The position numbers were made by a program, and so were the translations under genes. Positions 1-9,800 of a stretch of 11,596 nt of DNA are shown here, piece after piece (positions within the stretch are counted from its first letter, which is position 1; the number at the start of each line of letters is the position of its first letter). The notes under the pieces are model-generated. The model was not told the DNA's origin, ran no database searches, and saw nothing but the letters and a program-made list of their open reading frames with translations. Origin of the DNA: Porphyromonadaceae bacterium UBA7087 (GTDB lineage: Bacteria; Bacteroidota; Bacteroidia; Bacteroidales; Muribaculaceae); the NCBI GenBank assembly GCA_002493515.1, contig DKYZ01000020.1:9003-20598 (forward strand), in the 5' to 3' direction.

Positions 1-9
1 AAGAGGCAG

Positions 10-110
10 GCGGGCGAGCTTACTGCATCGCACCGCTACAACCCGCTACCCTTGCTTCGGTCAAGATCTGGGGGGATTCACGGGGAGCTGGTCGTGCAGG
101 ACTCACCCGG
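10..110 (-). ncRNA. ffs: Signal recognition particle RNA, small bacterial type (4.5S-like)
   Basis: The predicted RNA scaffolds Ffh to deliver nascent membrane and secreted proteins to FtsY at the inner membrane. Read on the minus strand, the stretch folds end to end: GGGUGAG (108-102) pairs with CUCGCCC (18-12), followed by CUGCA/UGCAG, as expected for one long hairpin of about 100 nt. The apical part reads CCCCCCAG (75-68), then a 12-nt tip, then AGCAAGGGUAG (56-46), matching the conserved CCCAGG...AGCAAGGGUA flanks of bacterial SRP RNA. The strand is set by a G-U pair in the terminal helix that would be a C-A mismatch on the plus strand, and by a well-placed promoter immediately upstream. 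The tip differs from the usual GGAA tetraloop. Ends are estimated from the helix and promoter. The identification rests on remembered family consensus, not a covariance-model search. Confidence 0.72.
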
Positions 111-113
111 GCA

Positions 114-144
114 CAAAATTACAACTTTTTTCCGATTCCACAAA
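114..144 (-). promoter_or_regulatory. Bacteroidales-type promoter of the SRP RNA gene
   Basis: On the minus strand TTTG (144-141) is followed after exactly 19 nt by TAATTTTG (121-114), a full match to the Bacteroidetes consensus TTTG-N19-21-TAnnTTTG. The start of transcription would fall near 107-110, precisely at the 5' strand of the terminal helix of the predicted RNA. It lies between the hepT stop codon and the RNA, so the RNA need not depend on the toxin operon. Confidence 0.75.
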
Positions 145-175
145 AAAAATCTCACCCTACATGAAAAAATTCACC

Positions 176-532
176 TCAGATATCCGCTTCAATCTCTCTT
201 ATCAGCCGCTCGACATCCCTTTTCAACAGCGGTATATGCCGTATGACAAGTCCCCACAGAAATTCTGCCTCCACACTGTCATAACCATGTATGATACGGT
301 TCCTTGTGTTTATTACATCCCGGGCGTTTGGCAATTTTACAGTAGAATCCCTCTTCAATATCCGGTTTATGGCCTCCCCCATAATTTCCGTCTTACGCTC
401 TACCGCGCATATTCTCAGGCGATCCTTCTCAAATACGTCAAACCGTCTCGGATAGTCGATAAAAAAGCCTTCAAGTTCATTGATTGCGTCAAGAACATCC
501 TGAAGATGTTTCAGAATATACTCATCAGCCAT
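176..532 (-). CDS. hepT: HepT-like HEPN-domain toxin of an MntA-HepT toxin-antitoxin system
   Basis: This 118-residue protein is a small all-helical HEPN-family protein. Known HepT toxins act as RNases in the cytoplasm and are silenced when the partner MntA adds AMP groups to a tyrosine next to the active site. The hallmark motif is visible as R77-N-R-I-I-H82-G-Y84, that is RX4HXY, with the arginine and histidine needed for catalysis and the tyrosine that is the AMPylation target. The family-typical segment around E49 and G52-E53-A54 is also present, and the length is normal for the family. The start ATG (532-530) sits inside the end of mntA, giving an 8-base ATGGCTGA overlap that implies translational coupling. 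No truncation is seen and all key residues are intact. The biochemical activity is known for the family, not shown here. Confidence 0.88.
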   Translation of the reverse strand: MADEYILKHLQDVLDAINELEGFFIDYPRRFDVFEKDRLRICAVERKTEIMGEAINRILKRDSTVKLPNARDVINTRNRIIHGYDSVEAEFLWGLVIRHIPLLKRDVERLIREIEADI

Positions 533-830
533 ATATAAGTTGTTTTGTCCGGTTAATATTCTGTATCAGATATTTATTTTTCAAGCCCTTCTCCACCACC
601 AGATCGACCTTCCGTCCCAGCAGCTTCTCCAAAGCGTCACGTAGTCCGAAATAGTTTGCCACATAATCCCATCTCTCATGGTCGCTCGTATCAAAGCTAA
701 CAAGCAAATCCACATCGCTGTCGTCGTTGAACCTGTCAGTAAGTATGGAGCCAAAAACCGACAACGACTTGACCCTATGGCTTCTACATAAGGCGAATAT
801 ACGCTGCATGTTCAATGTTATCAACTTCAT
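525..830 (-). CDS. mntA: MntA-like minimal nucleotidyltransferase antitoxin
   Basis: This 101-residue protein belongs to the minimal nucleotidyltransferase (MNT) fold. Family members neutralise HepT by transferring AMP to its active-site tyrosine. The signature GSX10DXD is exact: G27-S28, ten residues, D39-V-D41. A third acidic residue, D76 in a KVDLV strand, fits the usual metal-binding triad. The same frame stays open up to an ATG at 950, but that start would lie inside the terminator hairpin of the next gene and upstream of the promoter at 857-886. The ATG at 830-828, which yields a protein beginning MKLITLNMQR, is therefore preferred; an ATG at 809 is a less likely alternative. It is the first gene of a two-gene operon and overlaps hepT by 8 bases. 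The pair is visibly richer in A+T than the large genes next door, which would fit horizontal acquisition. Confidence 0.87.
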   Translation of the reverse strand: MKLITLNMQRIFALCRSHRVKSLSVFGSILTDRFNDDSDVDLLVSFDTSDHERWDYVANYFGLRDALEKLLGRKVDLVVEKGLKNKYLIQNINRTKQLIYG

Positions 831-856
831 ATTCAATAATATCAGTATTACGATTG

Positions 857-886
857 CAAATTTAGCGATTCTATAATAAATATCAA
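857..886 (-). promoter_or_regulatory. Promoter of the mntA-hepT operon
   Basis: The minus strand carries TTG (886-884), 19 nt, then TAAATTTG (864-857), a full match to the Bacteroidetes -33/-7 consensus. Transcription would begin near 850, leaving a leader of about 20 nt before the chosen mntA start and excluding the longer reading of the gene. Confidence 0.65.
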
Positions 887-929
887 TAACAGACCACAAG
901 CTATTGTTTATAAATTTTCGGAAATATGT

Positions 930-973
930 AAAAATTATCGGCCGGGACACCCTTCACGGGCTTCCCGGCCGAT
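930..973 (-). terminator. Intrinsic terminator after the M6 metalloprotease gene
   Basis: A perfect 11-bp stem, ATCGGCCGGGA (973-963) with TCCCGGCCGAT (947-937), encloses a 15-nt loop and is followed on the minus strand by AATTTTT. It begins about 50 bases after the protease stop codon. It separates the secreted-protein genes from the toxin-antitoxin operon. Confidence 0.88.
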
Positions 974-1023
974 GTCGACTGGTATGATATCTATCCTTAT
1001 TTTTCAGAAATCTGCCGAAGCAA

Positions 1024-3765
1024 TCATCTGCGCACCATCACCTTCCTTCCGTTGATGATATAGAGGCCGGAAGGAAGCTCGGTCACGTCGCGGTTTATCC
1101 TCATACCCTGAAGATTGTAGATGACAACCTTGTCTTCGGCCGCTTCAACTGCCTCGACCGACATACCGCCGCCAACCTCCACTGTAAGCACTTCCGATAT
1201 AAGCGAGCCACGCTCGCCGTCGAGAGCCTGCACGCTGTACGCATACTTCTGCGACGGGTCGAGTCCCGTCACCTCATACGAACAGATGCCGTTTCCGTCC
1301 ATGTTGAACGCATCGGCATACGACGGGCCGACCTTGACCACACCGTAAGGGGTGAACCGGTCATATACATAATGCACGTTGATGTCGTCAAGCAGCAGGA
1401 AACCGCCGCTGACACCCTCTTCGCGTGTCAACACGAGACGGACACTGTCGGCTCCGGCTGTCTCCACCGACTCATTGTATTTCTTCTTTCTGTCAGCCAC
1501 ATGGCGCCATACTTCGCTCCACTCGCCGCCGACACATTTCTCGGCTGTCAGCACGATTCCGACTTTGCTCGGCATGAACCAGAAATCCACCTTGTCGATG
1601 GTATTGCCCGGCATAGTCATTGTCAAAGTCGCGCCCTCGTCGCGCATACGCAGCGACGGAGAGGCCTCGCCGTAGTCGTTCTCGTAGCGGGTCTGCTTCG
1701 CGGTCAGCGTCCATCCCTCCGGAAGATTCTGCGCGCTTGTGGAGAAGTCGTCGAAGCCATAGGTCAGCAACCCCTCTCCGTCGTGGGTGCTCGCATAGAT
1801 ATCGATGGCATAGTCCACGGCCTCCGGCATATGCATCCAGCGGGCCGTGAAACCGGTGTCGCTGCCGTTTTCAGCCGGCAATATCTCCGGACTCTTCTCC
1901 TCTATCTGGAGTGGAAGCGTACTGAAACGCACCTCCACGAGCTCGGAGGTCAAGGTCGTGAGAAAGGCTTTGGCATTGACCGTATATTCCGTCTCTGGCT
2001 CAAGACCGGAAAGGGAAATCTCACCGGGCACCTCAAGAGTCTGCACCAGAATCTCCTCTCCATCTTTTGTGACTGCGAGCTCATAACCCAAGGCCGACCC
2101 GTCGCCGTCGATTGCAACCGTAGCACTCTTACCCATTATGTCATAGACCTTCACCTCCGGCGACGGAATCTTATAATCCGTGCCACTGAGCAGGAACCGG
2201 CAGTTGCCCTCCTCATCCTCCTCTACCCAGTCGAAACCGAAGGCCGTCCGGTTGTTCCAGTCCTTGAAAGTGTAGGATATTATGTTTCGTGAGCCCGGGA
2301 AGGGGTCGCTCGGCGAGCCGGACGACGTGAATATGTTGGCAGCCTCCACGATATCCACCATCTGGTGGTTCTGGTCATAATTGGGCCGGTTGTTGTCCCA
2401 GGCCAACTGGTCCTCCTCTATATGCCATACGAGAACGCCGTGCCCGGGGAGGTATGTGTCCCACCCCTCCTGCTGGCGGTTCTCGATAAGAAAATACTCC
2501 TTGTCTCCCGACTTCACATCAACGCGATAGCACTGTCCCGTAGTGATATAGGGAGCGATCTCCACTATTTCGTTGTGTTTCGGATCGAGGGTCTCAGGTT
2601 CTGTCCAGCCTAAGGAATATCTCTCGAAAGCGGAGAATGTCGGAGGAGTGTTCTGGTCGTTGTTGTAGGTGCCTTGCGACATCACATCCCACTGACCGAC
2701 GTTGTTCGGGGGATTCCCGAACGAGGAGCTGTTGTTGTAATGGTCGGCGAAACCGAGCACATGACCGAACTCATGCACAAACGTCCCGATTCCGACAGGA
2801 TTGTGGTTCTGGCCGTTCACCTGCTGCGAGACCGTGTAGCGGTCGAATGTCACGCCGTCGACGTCAAATTCCGCCTGACGCTCATGCAGCTCCCAGCTGT
2901 GAGGCCATATGGCATCAGTAACGCTCGAGTCAGCCTGTCCGTAACCGGCGTAGAGACAGTAGACATTGTCCACCTTACCGTCGCCATCGGTATCGAAATC
3001 CTTGAAATCGACGTCATATTGCTCATCCACGAGTTTCACCGCCTCCTCGATAAGAGTATAAGTTAAAGAGGAGCCACTTTGGCCGGCATAGTCGGAATGC
3101 GTGCCCTTCACGGCCACCGGACCGAACACGCGAAACTGCGGGTCGTAACGCTCGCATGAGCCTTCATAATAGAAGTCATGGGCTGAGCCTGTCGCTCCGA
3201 ACTCGGAGAAGCCCTTCTCATGGAAGAATCTCTCATAATATGCCACGGGATCAGGAGTGCCGGCGTTGTCGGAAAATTTCACATCGGCGAAATCCACGAG
3301 TATCACGAGCACGTCATGCTTTCCGAGCGTAGGCACATCGCTGATGCGCACTATCCTCTGCGGGCCGTCGGCAACCGCCCTGCTGCCGAGAGCCTTGTTT
3401 CTCGCAGCTTTCCATCCGGCGTCAAATGCCGCCATCTCCCTCTCCCTGTCAACAGAAGCGAGGAAAGTCAGCGCGGCTGCGTCACGTGCCTCCTCAGCTG
3501 TGGCCACGATTCCAGCCGGCTCAAGACGGCCTTCGCGGAATGTGGCGTATTCATAATTCCTGGTCTTCGTGTTGTAGCTTAGCGGATAGCCGTCAGTGGT
3601 CACGACAAGATTGCTGTACTCGTCGCCTATCCGGCGTATCGACAGTTCCGTTCCGTCTGCCTGTCTCACCTCGATAAGCCCCGGATATGCCGGAACGGCC
3701 GACGCCGTGGAGGCACCGAGCGCGAGAAGCGAGGCAAGCGCGATTTTCTTTGCGTTTATCTTCAT
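1024..3765 (-). CDS. Secreted M6-family zinc metalloprotease with FN3-like and choice-of-anchor J modules
   Basis: A 913-residue exported protease. Residues 1-23 form a signal peptide (lysines, hydrophobic core, cleavage expected after ASA). Residues 24-140 look like a propeptide. The catalytic M6 domain spans about 145-530. It has the zinc site H331-E-F-G-H335-V-L-G-F-A-D341 (HEXXHXXGXXD), a downstream WDVM methionine turn at 359-362, and a calcium-loop-like DTDGDGKVD at 258-266 that is common in this family. A fibronectin-III-like domain follows at about 535-617. A second one (about 621-660 plus 802-863) appears to be split by a choice-of-anchor J-type domain (664-801, ending LLLDDINVHY). 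The C-terminus (about 869-913) carries the IYNLQGMRI and LPSGLYIINGRK motifs seen at the ends of many Bacteroidales secreted proteins, resembling a short type IX sorting domain. The catalytic residues are intact, so it is probably active. Its substrate is unknown. Only a weak -7-like TATCCTTG (3795-3788) is seen upstream. Confidence 0.93.
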   Translation of the reverse strand: MKINAKKIALASLLALGASTASAVPAYPGLIEVRQADGTELSIRRIGDEYSNLVVTTDGYPLSYNTKTRNYEYATFREGRLEPAGIVATAEEARDAAALTFLASVDREREMAAFDAGWKAARNKALGSRAVADGPQRIVRISDVPTLGKHDVLVILVDFADVKFSDNAGTPDPVAYYERFFHEKGFSEFGATGSAHDFYYEGSCERYDPQFRVFGPVAVKGTHSDYAGQSGSSLTYTLIEEAVKLVDEQYDVDFKDFDTDGDGKVDNVYCLYAGYGQADSSVTDAIWPHSWELHERQAEFDVDGVTFDRYTVSQQVNGQNHNPVGIGTFVHEFGHVLGFADHYNNSSSFGNPPNNVGQWDVMSQGTYNNDQNTPPTFSAFERYSLGWTEPETLDPKHNEIVEIAPYITTGQCYRVDVKSGDKEYFLIENRQQEGWDTYLPGHGVLVWHIEEDQLAWDNNRPNYDQNHQMVDIVEAANIFTSSGSPSDPFPGSRNIISYTFKDWNNRTAFGFDWVEEDEEGNCRFLLSGTDYKIPSPEVKVYDIMGKSATVAIDGDGSALGYELAVTKDGEEILVQTLEVPGEISLSGLEPETEYTVNAKAFLTTLTSELVEVRFSTLPLQIEEKSPEILPAENGSDTGFTARWMHMPEAVDYAIDIYASTHDGEGLLTYGFDDFSTSAQNLPEGWTLTAKQTRYENDYGEASPSLRMRDEGATLTMTMPGNTIDKVDFWFMPSKVGIVLTAEKCVGGEWSEVWRHVADRKKKYNESVETAGADSVRLVLTREEGVSGGFLLLDDINVHYVYDRFTPYGVVKVGPSYADAFNMDGNGICSYEVTGLDPSQKYAYSVQALDGERGSLISEVLTVEVGGGMSVEAVEAAEDKVVIYNLQGMRINRDVTELPSGLYIINGRKVMVRR

Positions 3766-3828
3766 GATCGGTTGTAATGTTTTTTATCAAGGATATCATT
3801 TCTTCATATCCTGCTATGATAATGGGAT

Positions 3829-3859
3829 AAGGAGGCCGGTTCGGCGAGCCGGCCTCCTT
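3829..3859 (-). terminator. Strong hairpin after the giant surface-protein gene, without a U tract
   Basis: An 11-bp perfect stem, AAGGAGGCCGG (3829-3839) with CCGGCCTCCTT (3849-3859), lies about 20 bases past the stop codon of the 2203-residue gene and 64 bases before the protease start. Neither strand shows a run of U after it. It may terminate inefficiently, stabilise the upstream mRNA end, or permit some read-through into the protease gene. Confidence 0.6.
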
Positions 3860-3880
3860 GGTCAAGATTCAATTGTCAAC

Positions 3881-6800
3881 TCAATCTATCATCAGTTTGA
3901 ATGTGCGTGTCTTTCCTCCGTAGGTCGCGCGGAAGAGGTATACGCCGTCTGTCACGTCGAGTCTGATCACATTCTCTCCTGCGGAAAGGTCCGTCGAGAG
4001 GATGCTGAGACCGGCGACGTCGCTGACATTGAGCATACCTGCCTCGGGAACAATCACAAGGAGCCTGTCGCGCGAGACGCGCGAAATCCTCATGTCGCCT
4101 GCGGCCTCGATCCCCTCGACCTCGCTGAGATTGCCGCTCTCGTCAACCGAGTAGTTGCAGATGGCAGCCTCGGAGTTGCCGGTTGTGTAGACAGCCTTGA
4201 CAGCCCAGGTGTAGAGACCCTTGTCCACGTTCTTCCAGGTATTGTCGGTGAATGTGGTCTCCGTGATGGCGTCCGGAGTGAGCAGCGTCCAGGTGGACTC
4301 GTTCTCCCTGTCGGACGACGGCAGGCGGTAAACCAGATAACCCTTCACCGGATACTCTACCGGAGCGAGCAGGGGATGCTCGGCGCTCTTGGCGGCGCGG
4401 TCGGCCCGGCTGACATTGAGCTTCATAGGCTCGGCATCGGTGATGACGCGCTGCGGCTCGGAAAGCGCAGGTGCCCTCTCGCCTGTCTTCACGTAGAGGT
4501 TCTCGCAGTAGATGTGGATGAGGTTGTTGAAATTGAAGCCCTGGGCTGCGGTCTGGAGCGTCTGCCATCCGTCACCGAAGTTGGCCCAGTCACCCTTTCC
4601 TATGATTGTCGGGCCGTCGTCCACGCCGAGGGCGTTCCCCTTGCCGTGGAACTCGTAACCCACGAGGAGCATCTCGTCGCCAGTCACATGATAGGGAGCA
4701 TCCAGCTCTATCTCGTTCCAGCTGTCGAGCTTGATGTCTATGCCGTTTCCGGTAGCGACCTCGTCAACCGACATATCGCTGTTGATGCGCCATACCTTTG
4801 CGATCCAGTTTGAGCTCGGGTCTACGGGATTCGATGCGCTTGACGTCGGGAAGATGGAGATGCGCGTGATGTCAAGCTCCTTCATACCCTTGGCCTCCTG
4901 GTCTTCGGGAGTGAAGAGCTGGGCGGCGGCGCAGAAACCGGTCGATGTGCCGTAGCCGGCATACGGAGTCCCGTCATCCCAATGTACCCATCCCTCTCTC
5001 GGGGCGTACTCGCCGGGCTTGCGCCAGGTAATCTCAATATTGGAGTTGTCGGCTGCGGGGAATACCTCCACGAATCCGGGAATCTCCTTTATCTCCTTGA
5101 GTTCATAGGCGAGTTTAACGGTATTCTCGGAAATATCCATCGGCTCGCTTATCTCCTCATAAGCGGGAAGTACGATTCTTGCGGTGTAGCGGTTTGCCTT
5201 CGTCACCTCCGGAATCTCGATATGGCCGTTGGCGTCTGCCTCCGCGCTATACTGCGTTTTGTTGTTGCGCGTAATCATCATCCTCGCGCCCTGGGCCGAA
5301 AGACCGTTGTCCGTGGCAAGGTCAACATTGACGAGAGCCACCTTCCCCTTGGGCATCACCTTAGACTTCGCAGCCTTTGAAACCATACCGCCGTCGAACA
5401 CGGCCTTGACGGCATACTGCCAGTCGGTGTCGGCAAGGGGTTCCCAGGTCTTGTCAGTATAAAGCTCATCCTCGACCGGCTGTGCGTTCAGTTTCGTCCA
5501 CTTCGATTCATCATCCGCTGCGGAAGCCTCCATACGGTAGATATCAAACCTGACGTTCTCCCTCTTTATGTCATCGGGGTCAGGAGTGTCTGTCATATGT
5601 GCAGACACGAGGAATGAGCCTGTTGATGCAACCCATGTCCACTCATATTTCCATGTATTGTAGTTTAGCATATAGTACCAGCAACCATCCAGGTCGTCTT
5701 TGTCATCTATGACAAACGGAGCATTACCCTCTGAGGATGTCGCGGCATAACCGAAGTAATAGTTACTCTCCGGATTGACCTTTACCGGGGTGTCAAGCTT
5801 GACGGTAATCCAGGTGCCGACCTCGTAATCCTCTACCGTATAATCCATTCTGACAAGCTGCGTCTGCTGTCCGAAACTGTTCTCCTCCCAGATGAGCGGA
5901 GAATATGTCACAGGCGCGTTGGCATAGAAACTTAAAGCGTCGAAATAGAAATCACCATGGGAGTAGTTCAGGCGGGACTCCTTTGTCGAGCGCTGTCCCA
6001 CGATATATTCCGTTCCATATTGCAGTGTGTACTCCGTAGTAGGAATCTGGCTTCCTACGAATATATCGGCTGTGACTGCTGACGTCGGCGCATTCCAGGC
6101 AAGACGGGACTCGCTGATATAGTCTACCGCGTTAAACTCTGAGGGAGCAGGCGATGCGAACGCAAGATCCACATCGGCTGTCTGTGTCTTCTCTGAAACC
6201 TCAATATCGCTTACGCTTGTCTCATAGAAGGGTTTCAGAACCACTATCTTGTAATCCGAGAAACGCACATCCTCGAACTCCACGGATTCTTTCCCTGCCT
6301 CGACCGTCTTGCGAACACTCTTGTCGTCACCTATGAGGTTGACCACTGCACCTTCAGCAGTTCCATAGTCAGCATCTACATTGACAGTAAGAGTGGCATA
6401 ATGACCCTTGTCGACACCGTCGGAGAATGTGGCCTTGGAGTTCACGCCGTCGCCCCACTCATAGCGGTTGCCATAAAAGGATGTAACAGCGAAGCGGTAA
6501 GGTTTATCCTCCAGATCTTTCCATGTCTCGTCGACATAGCTCATCTCTGTGACTGGGGTCTCGTTCAGCTTGGTCCAAGACCATATACCGAAATTCTCAG
6601 TACCCGGGTCAAGGCGATATACATTGTAACCCTTCGCCTCGGTGCGAGGCGGAATCTTCGTCAGCGGCGAGTAAGCCACAGGCGCGTCAAACAGCTCGAA
6701 ACCGGACTCGGAAACCTTTCCGTTTTCAGGCTTCTCTGCCTTGGCGGCAAGCACATCCTCAATGGTTATCGGTTCGCCGAGACGCATGGCCTTGGCAGGT

Positions 6801-9800
6801 TCCTCTGTCGGCAGCCAAGCCACGGGAGCGGAATTGGGATAGTTGCCGAATGTGGCGCGTATAGCCCAGTTGTAGTCCATCTGGCCTGGAAGCAGATCAT
6901 GCGCGGTAGTCCACATGTTCATGTCGGGATTGAACAGACAGTCGCCACCATCCACCACCGGCCCGAAGTCGAAACCGATAGGGAGTGATCCTGTGAGCGC
7001 ATCGACAGTGTATCCTACTATGAGACTCTTCTCCGGATCTACCTTACAGGGCTTGGAAAGTATGAACTCATTCCAGTCACCATAGGTCATCGGCTCCACT
7101 TCCTCCTGATATACCAACGATTCGTTGCCTTCCTCTCCCTGCCATACGGAAATGGTGAACCGCGAGCAAGCTGTGGGAACAAAAGATATCGACTGCACGT
7201 AATACTCACCGTCAACATCAAGCGACTGAATCTCATCGGATGTATAGCGGTGGCCGACAAGCATGTTGTAGGCGCCTCCGAAGTTTCCGGCAACGGAATC
7301 CTCGCTCTTTGTGGCGATTATATTCTCAATCGGAGCTGTCCAGGAGATCTCGGCTTTGTCGCCTTTGTCAAGAGCAATGACGCTGTAAGGCGAGGCCATG
7401 ACAGGATTCAGTCCGATTTCGTTCCATTCATACGGCGTCTCGGGAGTTCCGTTGAATCTCATGCCTCCGTAAGAGACCGTTGAATAACCTTCTGCCTCGA
7501 TAGTGAATATAGGATAAGACTTGTTGGCATAGACACCCTCAATCTCAAATTTGCCTTCACTGTCGGTGGTTTCGGTCAGGTCATTATCTCCTGAGAGGAA
7601 AATCTGCGCTCCTGCAATCGGGCTGCCGTCGGCTTCATTGACGACACTCCCCTTGAATGATATCTCCACGAGCTTTTTCATGGTGATGTACATGACGGCA
7701 GCCTCGCCGGCATTGGTCATTCCATTGGCGTTACCGTCCTCATAACCCTTCATGGAAGCCTTCAGCATGGCGTATCCAGCCGGATGATATGGAATTTCAT
7801 ACTTGCCGTCTTTGTCGGTGACAGTCTTGAGACCGCTGGTGTTGTAACTGTCGCCACAGACATCAACCCCTGCCATAGGATTACCCTCGGCATCCCTGAC
7901 TGTTCCGCTTATCGAAACCGTCTTGGAATGGTCGATATAGAAGATTGCATTAGGGATATAGGAGTAGTAGCCTCCGGCAAGCGATGATGGCTCCGTGCCC
8001 GGTTCAATATATGCGCCACTTGGCAATGAGCGTGTGGCGCCGATTCCGGCCTCGCTGACGTAAGAGGCCATGCCATAGCCATTGTTAAGCATCAATATGG
8101 AATCATGATCACCTACAAGAAGCACACAGAGATTGCCGCCGGCATACTCAAAGGGGGTATCGAATGGAATCTCAAGCTCATAGACACCGCGCTTGAGGTC
8201 AATCGGGCCCTCGAATACCTTGGTCAGATATGATGTAGGAATCCAGCCCGAGAAAAGATTCTCCTGGTTGGTATTGCCGACATAGAGACGGAACGGAACG
8301 CCCGGATAATCCTGATCCATGCCGAAGCGCACCTTGAAGGCAATCTTTTTCAAAGTGCCGGCTATATTTCCGAAACTCTCACCATTATAGATTGTCTCGC
8401 TGTAGATGCTGCCGCAATATTTGAAGGGAGCAAGGTCTGAAATATCGGATGACGTACCTATCGAGACGGCACGTATACCGTCCTTCTGGACCTCCATTTT
8501 GACAGGAAGACTTGTATTGTCGCGCTCGCACTCATCGCCCTCCATGACGACACGGCCTCGTATTGCCATTTCTCCAATGATTTCAGGCACTGTCCACTTG
8601 ATATTGGCAGTTGCCGAAGCTCCGGCAGCCAACGGACGGGATACAGTCTGCTCACCGAGCACGTTGTTGTCATCATCTATAAGCTGCACCTTGAAAGACG
8701 TGGAGTTCCCGGACCCTTTGTTGGTATATGTGACGCCTGATGTAAGCACATCGCCGGGTGACGGCGCGGTGTTGAGGTTAATCACGGAAGTCGCCTCCAT
8801 GTTATTGTCAAGAATCTCCTCAATGCGGAAGTCGTCCATCCAGACAAACTTATCGGCGTCATACAGATGCCAGGCGAAATAGAACGTACCCGTCTCGTCA
8901 GCGGTAAACTCAGCCTCGGCAGGAGCAAAGTCTGGCGCTGTAACATCTGTATATGACATCACAGTAACCGTCTGCCTATCGGCCCTCCTCTCCTTGCCAT
9001 AAGTATGGCTAAGACTCCAGGACCCCATACGATTGCTCTTGATGTAGAACGACGAGCGATATCTCTTACCCTTTTCAAGATGCACTGGAGGCGAGAAAAG
9101 AGTCTCGTCATAAACATCATTGATAGTGGGCGGATTATAACCCATTGCGGAACCACTGTTATATGCCTCCTTGTGGCCCACACCAAGGGTAAGGCCATCC
9201 CCGTTGTTGTCAACGATTGTCCAGGTCGGCAATGTCGTGGGATCCTCCCATCCCTCGTAAAGTGGAAGCGAGGCTATACCCTCTACCAGAACACCCGGTG
9301 TAACGGCTGTTCCGCCAAGTCCGGCCGCGGTGCGCGTCGTCACCTGATATACATAGTTGCCGTATTCAGCAAGGTCGGCATCCTCGAAGATTTCATCGTC
9401 AAGCTCGGTGGCGAGCACCTTGTTGCCCGGCTGACGTACCACACGGTAAGTGATGCCGGTGGGGTCATACCAACCGCCACGGATACCGAACTCCGGCTGC
9501 TCCCAGTCGAGTGTGATGACTCCGGCCGCAGCATCATAGTCTACAGCCAGATTCTCGGGTGCTCCCGGCATATCCACTCCTATGAAGGTATTGACAACTG
9601 CAGCCTCGCTGTCGCCGGTGGTGTTGCTTATGATGACACTGTAGGTATGTTCGCCGGCGGTCGGAGATTCGTCCGTCCAGCTCATCTCCGCTCCAGGCTC
9701 TACACCGGTTTCGATGGATGTGGCAAGCTGCCCGTCCTTGAATATCTTTAATCCTGAAAGAACGTCGAGCTCCTCACCCTGCTTGCTCAGCGTTGGGTTG

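Noticed and set aside
10..110. SRP-like hairpin read as a plus-strand RNA
   Set aside because: The terminal helix gains a C-A mismatch on that strand, and the consensus promoter and the AGCAAGGGUA core are on the minus strand.
161..538. Plus-strand open frame of 125 codons
   Set aside because: It lies antisense to hepT, whose frame carries the diagnostic RX4HXY motif and is coupled to mntA; the plus-strand translation shows no recognisable domain.
1372..2292. Plus-strand open frame of 306 codons
   Set aside because: Antisense shadow of the protease gene's C-terminal half; the translation has no domain or start context.
3596..4813. Plus-strand open frame of 405 codons
   Set aside because: It runs antisense across the ends of two clearly coding genes and the hairpin between them; its length comes from the G+C-rich codon pattern of the opposite strand.
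4118..7669. Recent DNA-level tandem duplication in the giant gene
   Set aside because: The three modules resemble each other only in the encoded protein; no long identical DNA stretches were seen, so this is not a recent repeat or an assembly artefact.
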